DNA from: Rikenellaceae bacterium
Lineage (GTDB): Bacteria > Bacteroidota > Bacteroidia > Bacteroidales > Rikenellaceae
Assembly (NCBI GenBank): GCA_902362705.1
Contig: CABIXK010000004.1
Span: 1-64,000 of the forward strand
DNA length: 64,000 nt
Reading direction: 5' to 3'
Made by a program: the position numbers and the translations under genes. Under the pieces are notes generated by a model, which had not been told where the DNA came from, did not search any database, and saw only the letters and a program-made list of their open reading frames with translations. Every line of letters begins with the position of its first letter. Positions within the stretch are counted from its first letter, which is position 1. Below, piece by piece: positions 16,740-25,159 of this stretch.

Positions 16740-19178
16740 GTGCGTCGTCTGCTCACGATAGCGCTCCTCGCCCTGGCGGGGTGGGGCTTCCTCGCGGCGC
16801 ATCCCGGGCGCGGTCCGCTGCGCCAGGCCCCTGCGACGGCTCCCGAGGCGCCGGCCGAAGCGCCGCGCGTGGTCGACACCAAGTCGGACGTCATGGGTCC
16901 CGTGGCGCCGGGCGACTCGGTGCTCTTCATGGTCCACAACTTCGCCGCGCAGCACAACGGCGCCGTCATCACGTGCGACAGCGCCGTGCGCTACTCCGAC
17001 TACCGCATCGAGTTCTTCGGCAATGTGCTGATAAACAAGAATACCACCTATATCTACGGCGAGCGCGCCCTCTACGACGGCGAGATTAACGAGGCGCGCA
17101 TCTTCTCCGAGCTGGTGAAGGTCGTCGACGGCCAGACGACGCTCTACACCCGCGACTTCCTCTTCAACACGCTCGACAACGTGGGCGAGTTCGGCGGGGG
17201 CGGCGTGGCCACCCACGGCGACAACCGTCTGGAGGCGCAGCGCGGCTACTACTACGCCGACACGCGGCAGCTGGTCTGCGTCGACGAGGTCGAGCTGCGC
17301 GGTGACGAATACGAGCTGCGCGGCGACTCGGTGATCTACGATCTGGCCGGCGACAACGCCTACTTTTTCGACCGCACCCACATCTGGAACAGCGACGGCG
17401 ACTACCTCTATGCCGACCGGGGCGAGTACCGCAAGGCCGACACGCTCTATGTCGTGCGGCGCAACGGCTACCTGCTCACCGCCGAGCAGGAGCTGTGGAG
17501 CGACAGCATCGACTACTACCGCGCCCGCGAGCGCGCGGTGCTGCGCCGCGACATCCAGATCGACGACCGTGAGCACAAGGTGCTGGCCTTCGGCGACTAC
17601 GGCGAATACTGGAAGGAGCCCGGCGACGCGCTGCTCACGCGGCGTCCGTCGGCCGTGAGCTACGATCTCTCGCAGGGGCCCGATTCGCTCTACATGCGCG
17701 CCGACACGATCCGTCTGTTCACCGTCTTCCCCGGCCGCTGGGCGGCGGAGGCTGCGGCCGGGGAGGCCGCGGCGGGGCCCGACTCGCTCGTGCGCGCGGT
17801 GTCCGGTGCCGAGCCGGCGGCACCCGATTCGCTCGCCGCGCGGCGGGCGCCGCATCTGGAGGCCGAGCAGGAGGCGACGCGGGAGGTTGCAGGCGGAGCC
17901 GCCGAGGCTGCTGGGGCTTCGGAGGCGTCCGTGGCCCTCGCTCCGGCGGTCGATTCGCTCGCGCAGGCCGCGCAGGCCGACAGCGTGCGGCTGACCGATG
18001 CCGAGCGCAAGGCGCAGCAGCGCGAGGAGGCCCGCCGGGCGCGGCAGGTGCGCAAGAAGGCCGCCGCAGCGGCCAAGCGCGAGCATCTGGCCCGCATCGC
18101 CGAGGCGCGGCGCGAGAAGCGCGTGGCCAAGCTCGAGGAGCAGCGCCGCCGCGAGGAGCTCCGCTCCGAGAAGCAGGAGGAGCGGGCCCGCAGGCGTCTG
18201 GAGGCGCGGCTGCGCAAGACGGCCCGCAAGGGCGATCTCCTGCCCGCCGTCGATTTCGAGGAGCCGGCACAGGCCGACACGCTCCCCGGTGCCGACACGC
18301 TCGTGGTGCCGGCGACCGATTCGGCGCTGCTGCGCGCGACGCTCGACGCATCGGCGGCGCCCGACTCGCTCGCCGGGGCCGACAGCTCGGCCGTCGAGCC
18401 GCTCTACCGCCTGGTCAAGGGCTTCCGCAACGTGAAGATCTACCGCACCGACTTCCAGGCCGTGTGCGACTCGCTCACGGCGCAGAGCCTCGATTCGACG
18501 CTCCACCTCTACATCCGGCCCGTCATCTGGAACGGCGAGAACCAGATCACCTCCGAGGTGATGGACCTCTATACCGAGCGGCAGCAGCTGCAACGCGCCG
18601 AGTTCGTGGGCGAGCCGATGATGGTCTCGCGCATCGATACGCTCCACTACAACCAGATCGCCGGCAAGCGCATGACGGCCTTCTTCCGCGAAAACAAGAT
18701 CTTCCGCAACGACGTCAACGGCAACGTGCGCACGATCTTCTATGTCGAGGACGGCGAGCCGGCCGAGGTGACGATGATGTCGACGGTCGAGAGCGGCGAC
18801 GCCTCGTTCTACATCGAGGAGAACCAGGTGGTGTGGATCGTCTACCGCAACGAAATCGAGGACGCCTTCTACCCGCTCGACCAGGTACCCGCGACGCAGG
18901 AGCCCTACCTGAAGGGCTTCTCGTGGGAGGGGGCCCGGCGGCCCGTGCTCGGCGAGGTCTTCGACCGGCGCGTGCGCCCCTCGGAGCGCGACGCGCGCGA
19001 GGCGCTGCCGCGTCCCACGTTCCCCATCATGCAGCGCATGGACGCCTACCGCAAACAGCTGCTCGAGGAGGGCCGCTGGGCCGACCGCCGCGACGAGGTC
19101 GACCCCGAGACCGTGGAGTGGATGCGCGAAATGGGCTTCGAGGTGGGGCAGCCCCGGCCCGAAGGTTCACCGTTCTGA
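16740..19178 (+). CDS. OstA/LptA-like protein with an Ala-rich insertion
   Basis: Large periplasmic protein (812 residues, GTG start) with a signal peptide and an OstA/LptA-type beta-jellyroll region of repeated short strands at about residues 60-300 (AVRYSDYRIEFFGNVLINKN, TTYIYGERALYDGEI). A second such region lies at about 560-700 (IWNGENQITSEVMDLYTE). OstA domains form the lipopolysaccharide bridge from inner to outer membrane. Between them lies a low-complexity section (about 335-550) with repeated PDSL-type motifs and a long Arg/Glu/Ala coiled coil. It starts five bases after surA. A role in LPS transport is inferred from the fold and neighbours. The insertion is unusual. Confidence 0.8.
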   Translation: MRRLLTIALLALAGWGFLAAHPGRGPLRQAPATAPEAPAEAPRVVDTKSDVMGPVAPGDSVLFMVHNFAAQHNGAVITCDSAVRYSDYRIEFFGNVLINKNTTYIYGERALYDGEINEARIFSELVKVVDGQTTLYTRDFLFNTLDNVGEFGGGGVATHGDNRLEAQRGYYYADTRQLVCVDEVELRGDEYELRGDSVIYDLAGDNAYFFDRTHIWNSDGDYLYADRGEYRKADTLYVVRRNGYLLTAEQELWSDSIDYYRARERAVLRRDIQIDDREHKVLAFGDYGEYWKEPGDALLTRRPSAVSYDLSQGPDSLYMRADTIRLFTVFPGRWAAEAAAGEAAAGPDSLVRAVSGAEPAAPDSLAARRAPHLEAEQEATREVAGGAAEAAGASEASVALAPAVDSLAQAAQADSVRLTDAERKAQQREEARRARQVRKKAAAAAKREHLARIAEARREKRVAKLEEQRRREELRSEKQEERARRRLEARLRKTARKGDLLPAVDFEEPAQADTLPGADTLVVPATDSALLRATLDASAAPDSLAGADSSAVEPLYRLVKGFRNVKIYRTDFQAVCDSLTAQSLDSTLHLYIRPVIWNGENQITSEVMDLYTERQQLQRAEFVGEPMMVSRIDTLHYNQIAGKRMTAFFRENKIFRNDVNGNVRTIFYVEDGEPAEVTMMSTVESGDASFYIEENQVVWIVYRNEIEDAFYPLDQVPATQEPYLKGFSWEGARRPVLGEVFDRRVRPSERDAREALPRPTFPIMQRMDAYRKQLLEEGRWADRRDEVDPETVEWMREMGFEVGQPRPEGSPF

Positions 19179-19190
19179 TTCCTCGAAGCC

Positions 19191-19694
19191 ATGCCGCACG
19201 ACAACGCATCGGAGCTCTTTCCCGTAGTCGACCCCCGCGGGGCGGTCGTCGGCCGGGCCACGCGCGGCGAGTGCCACGGCGGCTCGATGCTGCTCCACCC
19301 GGTGGTGCACCTCCACGTGTTCGACGCCGCGGGGCGGCTCTACCTCCAGCGGCGTCCGCTGTGGAAGGATATTCAGCCCGGGCGGTGGGATACGGCCGTG
19401 GGCGGCCACGTGGCGTGGGGCGAGACGATCGACGAGGCGCTGCGGCGCGAGGCGCGCGAGGAGCTGGGCATCGAGGGCTTCGAGGCCGAGCACGTGGCCA
19501 CCTACCTCTTCCGCTCGGAGCGCGAGCAGGAGCTCGTGCACGTTTTCCGCACCCGCATGGACGGCCCGATTAGCCCGAGCAACGAGCTCGACGGCGGCCG
19601 CTTCTGGTCGCCCGACGAGATCCGCAGCGCCATGGGGCGCGGGGTGCTCACCCCCAACTTCGAGGGCGAAGCGGGCCGCGTGATCGACCTGTAG
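19191..19694 (+). CDS. Nudix hydrolase (IPP-isomerase-like)
   Basis: Protein of 167 residues with a perfect Nudix box, GHVAWGETIDEALRREAREE followed by LGI, at about residues 65-87. The box binds Mg2+ and hydrolyses a nucleoside diphosphate linked to another moiety. The surrounding sequence (FPVVDPRGAVVGRATRGECH, LYLQRRPLWKDIQPGRWD) resembles the Nudix branch related to isopentenyl-diphosphate isomerase, often annotated YfcD-like. The catalytic residues specific to that isomerase are not clearly present, so the substrate is uncertain. It lies 12 bases after the OstA-like gene on the same strand and may only share its transcript. Confidence 0.88.
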   Translation: MPHDNASELFPVVDPRGAVVGRATRGECHGGSMLLHPVVHLHVFDAAGRLYLQRRPLWKDIQPGRWDTAVGGHVAWGETIDEALRREAREELGIEGFEAEHVATYLFRSEREQELVHVFRTRMDGPISPSNELDGGRFWSPDEIRSAMGRGVLTPNFEGEAGRVIDL

Positions 19695-19715
19695 CCGCCC
19701 GGCCGCAGGATAGAC

Positions 19716-19742
19716 CGAACCGCCCGAACCGCCCGAACCGCA
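19716..19742. repeat. Three tandem copies of a 9-base unit
   Basis: CGAACCGCC is repeated three times (the last copy ends in A) in the short gap between the Nudix and MscS genes. It is a simple microsatellite in untranslated DNA; a role is not evident. Confidence 0.7.
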
Positions 19743-19772
19743 AGAAATACCCACCCTCAGATACTTCAATCC

Positions 19773-21071
19773 ATGCAGTCGATACTGAAAACCTGGGCCG
19801 AGACGCTGCTCGACTGGATCGGCGCCACCTCGGCGCAGCACGCCAGCTGGGACCGCTGGGTCGCCGTGGCGCTGGTCGTGGCGGCCGTGCTGCTCTTCGA
19901 TTACCTCGCCCGCAAGGCGGTGATCTTCGTCGTGCGGCGTGCCGTCGAGCGCACGCGCGCGGCGTGGGACGACGAGCTGTTCAGCGTCGACGTGCTGGGC
20001 CGCGGCTGCCACGTGGTGGGCGCCGTGCTGCTGGGGATCGTCGTGCCGATCCTCTTCGAGCCCCACACCGAGATGCGCACGATCGTCGCGCGCCTGGTGC
20101 AGTCGTACCTCATACTGACCATCTTCCGCTTCGTCAACGCCCTGCTGCGGGCCGCCTTCCGCATCGTCTCGGCGCGCCCCGCGTGGCGCAACAAGCCCAT
20201 CAAGGGGCTGCGGCAGACGGCGCAGGGCATCGCGGCGCTGGTGTGCGCCGTCATCATCGTCTCGATCCTGCTCGACAAGTCACCGGCGGTGTTCCTCACC
20301 GGTCTGAGCGCCTCGGCGGCCGTCGTGCTGCTGATCTTCCGCGACAGCATCCTCGGCTTCGTCTCGGGCATCCAGCTCTCGGCCAACGACATGCTGCAGG
20401 TGGGCGACTGGATCACCATGCCCAGGTACGGCGCCGACGGTACGGTGGTCGAGGTGACGCTCACCACCGTGAAGGTCCGCAACTGGGACAACACGATCGT
20501 CACGCTGCCGCCCTACGTGCTGGTGAGCGACTCGTTCCAGAACTGGCAGGCGATGCGCTGCTCGGGCGGGCGGCGCGTCATGCGCTCGGTGGCCATCGAC
20601 ATGTCGAGCGTGGGATTCTGTGCTCCCGAACTGGCCGAGCGCTTCGCCCCGCTGCCCGCCGTGCGCGACTATCTGGCCCGCACGGAGCGCAGCGCCGCGG
20701 CCTACCGCGCAGCCTCGCCCGCAGGGGTTGCCGCGCCGCCGCGCCCGACCAATCTGGGGCTCTTCCGCGCTTACGTGCTCCACTACCTCACCGCGGCGGT
20801 GCAGAGCAATGGCGAGATGACCACCATGGTGCGGCAACTGCAACCCACCGAGCACGGGCTGCCGCTGCAACTCTATTTCTTCACCGATACGGTGGATTGG
20901 ATCGCCTACGAAACGATCCAGTCGGAGGTGTTCGAGCACGTGCTGTCGGTCGCCCGCGAGTTCGGACTGCGGGTGTTCCAGAGCCCCTCGGGCGACGACG
21001 TGGCGGCGCTGCGGGGCGCGGCGGGCAGAGCTTCGGAACGCCCGGCGCCGGAGGCCTCGGCAGAGCTGTAG
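19773..21071 (+). CDS. MscS-family mechanosensitive ion channel
   Basis: Inner-membrane channel of 432 residues that opens under membrane tension to release solutes. Four hydrophobic helices occupy about residues 20-185. The pore-lining helix and beta domain follow: GLSASAAVVLLIFRDSILGF, then SANDMLQVGDWITMPRYGAD and NWDNTIVTLPPYVLVSDSFQ, a close match to the MscS core. Length and the C-terminal alpha/beta domain with LYFFTDTVDWIAYETIQSEV resemble the YbdG branch, which has low conductance and signals osmotic stress. It is preceded by a 78-base gap with a 9-base repeat and converges with the transporter gene ten bases beyond. Confidence 0.92.
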   Translation: MQSILKTWAETLLDWIGATSAQHASWDRWVAVALVVAAVLLFDYLARKAVIFVVRRAVERTRAAWDDELFSVDVLGRGCHVVGAVLLGIVVPILFEPHTEMRTIVARLVQSYLILTIFRFVNALLRAAFRIVSARPAWRNKPIKGLRQTAQGIAALVCAVIIVSILLDKSPAVFLTGLSASAAVVLLIFRDSILGFVSGIQLSANDMLQVGDWITMPRYGADGTVVEVTLTTVKVRNWDNTIVTLPPYVLVSDSFQNWQAMRCSGGRRVMRSVAIDMSSVGFCAPELAERFAPLPAVRDYLARTERSAAAYRAASPAGVAAPPRPTNLGLFRAYVLHYLTAAVQSNGEMTTMVRQLQPTEHGLPLQLYFFTDTVDWIAYETIQSEVFEHVLSVAREFGLRVFQSPSGDDVAALRGAAGRASERPAPEASAEL

Positions 21072-21081
21072 CCGCCTCTTT

Positions 21082-22743
21082 CTATAACATCAGCATCAGC
21101 ACCACCTGGATCGCGATCACGCGCAGGAACATGCACACGGGGTAGACCGTGGCGTAGGAGACCGAGGGGTTGTCGCCCTCGATGGTGTCGTCGGCGTAGT
21201 TGAGGGCCATGGGGTTGGCCATGCTGCCGCAGAGGATGCCCGCCACCGAGCCGAAGTCGAGCTTCAGCGCGCGCAGGCAGAAGAGCGCCGCTGCGAAGAC
21301 CGGCACCGTGGTCAGCAGCAGCCCCAGCCCCAGCCACAACGCCCCCTCGGGGCGCATGACCGTCTCGAAGAAGTGGGCTCCGGCGTCGAGCCCCAGACAA
21401 GCCAGATACATCGAAAGCCCCAGCGCCCGCAGCATGCGGTTGGCGCTCTGCGTGGTGTAGGTAATCATGTGCAGCCGCGGCCCGAAGGTGCCGATGAGGA
21501 TGCCCACGACGATCGGACCGCCCGCCAGACCCAGCTTCACGGGCGCCGAGATGCCCGGCAGGGCGATGGGGATGCTCCCCAGCACCAGACCCAGGATCAG
21601 TCCGATGAAGACGGCCGCCAGGTTCGGCTCGTCGAGGTTGCGCACGGCGTTGCCGAGGATCTTCTCCACGCCGCGGATCGCCTGCTCCTCGCCCACCACC
21701 GTCAGACGGTCGCCCAGCTGCAGGCGCAGGTCGGGCGTGGCGAGCAGCTGCACGCCCGAGCGGTCGACGCGGCTGATGTTGATGCCGTAGTTGTTGCGCA
21801 GGCGCAGCGACGAGAGCTTGCGGCCGTTGATCTCGGGGCGCGTGACCAGGATGGGCTGCGAGGCCAGGCGGCTGTCGACGGCGTTCCAGTCGATGTCCCC
21901 GGCGTTCCAGTCCTTCTGCTCGCGTTCGCCGAAGACCATGGCCAGCGGCTCGGCGTCGGCGGGCGTGGTGATGACCAGCAGCAGGTCGCCCTGCTGCAGC
22001 GTGCGGTCGGAGGTGGGGATCGAGACGTGGCCGTCCCTCCAGCGGCGCGAGATGACGAAGTGGTGGTGGCTCAGGGCCGCCACGTCGTGGATGCTCTTGC
22101 CGAAGAGGGCGGGATTGGTGACGCGGTAGCTGGCGATGAAGACGTTGTTGCGGTGCTCGGCGTCGGGCTCCGGCAGGTCGGCGGGCCGCACGAACCAGCG
22201 GCGCAGCAGGGCCAGCACCAGGATCACCCCCACGACGCCCAGCGGGTAGGTGAGCGCGCAGCTCAGGGCGGCGCCGTTGGCGTCGGTGCCCAGCTGGCGC
22301 AGGGTCTGCTGCGCGGCGCCGAGCGCCGGGGTGTTGGTCGTGGCGCCGCACAGGATGCCCGACATGTCGGGCATGGGCACTCCGCAGGCGAGCGACAGTG
22401 CCACGGCGAGCGCCGTGCCCAGCAGCACGACCCCTACGGCCGGGAGTACCAGCCGCATGCCGTCGGCGCGCAGCGACGAGAAGAAGCCCGGGCCCACCTG
22501 CAGGCCGAGGGCGTAGACGAAGATCACCAGGCCGAAGCTCTCGGCGTAGTCGAGCATCGCGCGGTCGAGCGACAGCCCCAGGTGGCCGGCCAGGATCCCC
22601 ACGAAGAAGATGAAGGCCGTGCCGAGCGAGATGCCGCAGAGGCGGATGCGCCCCAGCCCGATGCCGAGCACCGAGATGAGCGAGATCACCACGACGGCCT
22701 GCAGGGCCGAATGTCCTGTGAAAAGATCAGCCAACCATTCCAT
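21082..22743 (-). CDS. YidE/AspT-type putative transporter
   Basis: Membrane protein of 553 residues with the duplicated plan of the aspartate-alanine exchanger family. The first membrane half (about 1-170) contains DMSGILCGATTNTPALGAAQ. Two RCK_C (TrkA-C) regulatory domains lie at about 195-360 (NPALFGKSIHDVAALSHHHF, GDRLTVVGEEQAIRGVEKIL). The second membrane half holds GSVAGILCGSMANPMALNYA. The two ILCG(A/S)xxNPxAL signatures are the transport repeats. The substrate is unknown; YidE and YbjL proteins are uncharacterised in E. coli. The ATG at 22743 is preferred to the upstream TTG. Confidence 0.88.
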   Translation of the reverse strand: MEWLADLFTGHSALQAVVVISLISVLGIGLGRIRLCGISLGTAFIFFVGILAGHLGLSLDRAMLDYAESFGLVIFVYALGLQVGPGFFSSLRADGMRLVLPAVGVVLLGTALAVALSLACGVPMPDMSGILCGATTNTPALGAAQQTLRQLGTDANGAALSCALTYPLGVVGVILVLALLRRWFVRPADLPEPDAEHRNNVFIASYRVTNPALFGKSIHDVAALSHHHFVISRRWRDGHVSIPTSDRTLQQGDLLLVITTPADAEPLAMVFGEREQKDWNAGDIDWNAVDSRLASQPILVTRPEINGRKLSSLRLRNNYGINISRVDRSGVQLLATPDLRLQLGDRLTVVGEEQAIRGVEKILGNAVRNLDEPNLAAVFIGLILGLVLGSIPIALPGISAPVKLGLAGGPIVVGILIGTFGPRLHMITYTTQSANRMLRALGLSMYLACLGLDAGAHFFETVMRPEGALWLGLGLLLTTVPVFAAALFCLRALKLDFGSVAGILCGSMANPMALNYADDTIEGDNPSVSYATVYPVCMFLRVIAIQVVLMLML

Positions 22744-22886
22744 TTCCAAGCGGATTAAGATGCAAAAGTAGCCAAATTTTTCGATCGGCGCGCTTTTCGG
22801 CGGGGAAAAGTCGGTGCGGCGCGGTGGTGCTGCAATGAATAATGAACGAGGGATAATGGGGGCGGGCGATTTTGTCGCGGCAGACC

Positions 22887-22953
22887 GTAGCCGGCGAAGA
22901 GGCGCGAGAGTAGCGAGCAGCCGTTCGCCCGGGGGCGGCTGCGGGTCGCCGGC
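22887..22953 (+). repeat. Dispersed hairpin repeat, copy 1
   Basis: The stem GTAGCC-G-GCGAA pairs with TTCGCC...GGCTGC around an apical GCGAGCAGCC. The 3' arm carries the one-sided G-rich bulge (CGGGGGC). The copy is followed by the small palindrome CGGCTCTCCGAGCCG. Confidence 0.7.
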
Positions 22954-23028
22954 TCTCCGAGCCGAAGTAAAAAGTAATAAAGTAAAAAGTGAGAAGTAAT
23001 AAGTGGAAAGAGAGGGGCGTTTTCAGCG

Positions 23029-23097
23029 CGCAGCCAGCGGAGGAGTCTGCGAACGAAGCGAGCAGCCCTCCGCGCCGGGTGGCTGCGGGCTGCCGGC
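23029..23097 (+). repeat. Dispersed hairpin repeat, copy 2
   Basis: GCAGCC-A-GCGGAGG pairs with CCTCCGC...GGCTGC; the apex contains GCGAGCAGCC. It is followed by CGGCTCTGCGAGCCG. Compared with copy 3, the stem replaces a T-A pair with C-G. Confidence 0.75.
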
Positions 23098-23299
23098 TCT
23101 GCGAGCCGATGTTTTCGCGCACGATCTCCCTTTGCCGGCTGGGGCGATCGCGCCGCAGGCGCGAGCCGGCAAAGGGACGAAGCCGGAGACTTCGCAATGC
23201 ACAATTCATAATTCACAATGCAGAATTACGAGCGCGCATCGCTTGGGCTTGCAGTTCGCAGTCAGCGCCCGGCTAAGAGCCGGGATTCGCTTTTCAGTC

Positions 23300-23374
23300 C
23301 GTAGCCAGCGGAGGCGCTCGGGAGGCGCCGCCGACAGAGCAGCCCTCCGCCGGGGGTGGCTACGGGCTGCCGGC
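23300..23374 (+). repeat. Dispersed hairpin repeat, copy 3
   Basis: GTAGCC-A-GCGGAGG pairs with CCTCCGC-CGGGGGT-GGCTAC, apex ending in GAGCAGCC. It is followed by the palindrome GGCCTTCGGCC, identical to that after copy 7 at 35.9 kb. Confidence 0.8.
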
Positions 23375-23594
23375 CTTCGGCCGTTGCTTTGCGCCTTCCT
23401 CTGTCGTTGTCCGATGCAGCGTTAGCTGCACGGGCCGCAGCCTCCGGCAGCGGACGCCCGCATTTCGCGGCTGCTCGTTCGTCCCTCTGCAGACAGCGGC
23501 CCGAGAACGGGTGGAGCGTTGAAAAGGCAGATGTCATCTCGCCGCGGGGCCTGCCGGCTCTTCGGGAGAAGTTCTCCCGTCGTCTTTTCGGGCG

Positions 23595-23665
23595 GCAGCC
23601 TGCGGAGGTCCCGGCTCTGTCAAGAGTTGCGGGCCTCCGCCGCCCGGAGGCTGCGGCCCGCCGGC
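23595..23665 (+). repeat. Dispersed hairpin repeat, copy 4
   Basis: GCAGCC-T-GCGGAGG pairs with CCTCCGC...GGCTGC. The apex differs from copies 1-3 and holds TGTCAAGAGTTGCGGG, also found in copy 7 and, with changes, in copy 8. The same 3' palindrome as copy 1 follows. Confidence 0.75.
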
Positions 23666-23713
23666 TCTCCGAGCCGAAGACAGAGAGCCCCTCTCCTGAA
23701 ACAGGAAACACGA

Positions 23714-23739
23714 AAGCCGACCCGGCGAAGGGTCGGCTT
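23714..23739 (-). terminator. Terminator of the efflux operon
   Basis: A perfect 10-bp stem AAGCCGACCC / GGGTCGGCTT with a six-base loop lies 49 bases beyond the tolC stop. The downstream side on the minus strand is T-rich (TTTCGTGTTTCCTGTTT). Confidence 0.7.
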
Positions 23740-23788
23740 CGGTGTTTGGGCCGGCGGCAGTGAGGCGTATCGAACGCCCCTCCCCGGA

Positions 23789-25153
23789 TTACAGCCGCAG
23801 CGGCTCGCCGCGGTAGTAGTCGAGGATCTTGGCGCGGAAGACGAACTCGTACTTGGCCTGCACCAGGTCTGCCTCGGCCTTCTCGACGCGCGTCTTGGCG
23901 TCGTTGAAGTCGTAGAGGGTCGAGCGGCCCGCCTCGGCCTTCTGCTCGGCATAGGCGAAGGCCACACGCGCCGAGGCGAGCGCCGTCTCGGCCGTGCGGA
24001 ACTTGACGTAGGCGGCGTCGGCGTTGTACCACGCCTGCTCGATCTCCTTGCGCAGCGCGAGTTCGGCCTGCGTGAGGGCCAGCTGCTGGTTGCGCACGGC
24101 GATCTGCGCCGAGCGGATGTTGTTGCGCGTGGCGCGGCGGTTGAAGATGGGGATGCTCATCGACACGCCCACATACTCGCTGCTCTTGTGGCGGAACTGC
24201 GACCAGAAGCTGTCGGGATCGCCGTCGTAGATGCTCGTGCCGTAGCCGCCGCTGGCCGAGATGGTGGGGTAGAGGGCCGAGCGGGCGATGCGCACGTTGT
24301 TCTCGGAGCTCCGCAGGCGCAGCCGCTCGGCGCGCAGGTGGGGGCGCTCGTCGGCGGCTGCGGCGTAGACCTCGTCGACCGATCCGAGCCGGCGCAGCGA
24401 CTCGAGCGAGAGGCTGTCGAGCGCGGGCGCCGCGACGTCGAAGCCCGCGGCGCTCTCGCGGTTGAGCGCCTGGCTTAGGTTGAGCAGCGCGAGCTGGAGC
24501 TCGTTGCGCGACTGGGCGAGCGAAGAGAGGTCGTTGGCGGCGAGCGCCTCGCTCTCGTAGCGGGCCGACTCGGGCTGCTTGCCCGCGGCGACCAGCGCCC
24601 GGCTGCGCTCGACCTGCTGGGCGCTCAGCTCGGCCTGCCGCTCGGCCACGCCGACCAGCTCGCGCGTGAAGAGCACTTGCAGATAGAGCGTCATGACGCG
24701 CACCGACACATCCTCGCGGGCGCGCCGGAGGTCCTGCACGGCGGCCTCCAGGTCGAGCTTGCTGCCCTCGATCTCGCGGTTGATGCGCATGCCCTGGAAT
24801 ATGGGCAGGCTGCCCGAGACGCCGAACGAGCCGCTGGTCTGGTTGTTGTCGCGGTAGGTGTTGTCGCTCGACAGCGCACGGCCGAACGAGGCGTTGCCGC
24901 TGATCGAGGCGTTGACGCTCGGCAGGCGGCTCCAGCGGGCGGTCGAGAGCTCGACGTCGCGCTGCTCGACCTGCAGGCTGCGCTGCCGCACGTCGATGTT
25001 GTTCTGCAGGGCGTAGGCGATGCAGTCGTCGAGCGTCCAGGGGGCGCCGGCGGCCGGTTCGCGGAGCGGCGCCGGCGTGTCGATGCCTACCACCGTCTGG
25101 GCGCGGAGCCCCCACGCGGCGCACAGCGCCAGGAGAAGAAGGATTCGTTTCAT
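23789..25153 (-). CDS. TolC-family outer-membrane efflux protein
   Basis: Outer-membrane channel of 454 residues that completes a tripartite exporter. It has a signal peptide (MKRILLLLALCAAWGLRA) and two OEP repeats: WTLDDCIAYALQNNIDVRQR at about residue 39 and the helical-hairpin pattern again from about 255 (ERLRLRSSENNVRIARSALY). The strand sections GGYGTSIYDGD and PIFNRRATRNNIRSAQIAV are also typical. It is the last gene of a five-gene minus-strand operon, after the membrane-fusion protein (6-base gap), and a strong hairpin terminator follows. The substrate cannot be told from the sequence. Confidence 0.94.
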   Translation of the reverse strand: MKRILLLLALCAAWGLRAQTVVGIDTPAPLREPAAGAPWTLDDCIAYALQNNIDVRQRSLQVEQRDVELSTARWSRLPSVNASISGNASFGRALSSDNTYRDNNQTSGSFGVSGSLPIFQGMRINREIEGSKLDLEAAVQDLRRAREDVSVRVMTLYLQVLFTRELVGVAERQAELSAQQVERSRALVAAGKQPESARYESEALAANDLSSLAQSRNELQLALLNLSQALNRESAAGFDVAAPALDSLSLESLRRLGSVDEVYAAAADERPHLRAERLRLRSSENNVRIARSALYPTISASGGYGTSIYDGDPDSFWSQFRHKSSEYVGVSMSIPIFNRRATRNNIRSAQIAVRNQQLALTQAELALRKEIEQAWYNADAAYVKFRTAETALASARVAFAYAEQKAEAGRSTLYDFNDAKTRVEKAEADLVQAKYEFVFRAKILDYYRGEPLRL

Positions 25154-25159
25154 GGCTCT

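Larger units (their letters stand above)
22744..23788. other. Gene-free gap packed with hairpin repeats
   Basis: About 1 kb between the YidE-type gene and the tolC stop carries no credible gene. Frames here are rich in Arg, Gly and Ala and have no domain. It contains four copies of the dispersed hairpin family and several smaller palindromes. One is the near-perfect pair TTTGCCGGCT/AGCCGGCAAA, arms at 23132-23141 and 23164-23173, around the palindrome GCGATCGCGCCGCAGGCGCG. An AT-rich stretch and the tolC terminator lie at the right side. Confidence 0.7.

Noticed and set aside
16638..18647. A 669-codon open frame opposite the OstA-like gene
   Set aside because: It is low-complexity and lacks a recognisable domain. 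The plus-strand gene explains the region.
22887..23665. CRISPR array suspicion for the clustered hairpin repeats
   Set aside because: Copies are irregularly spaced, differ in sequence, are found in both orientations elsewhere and have no cas genes; the intervening DNA is not of constant length.
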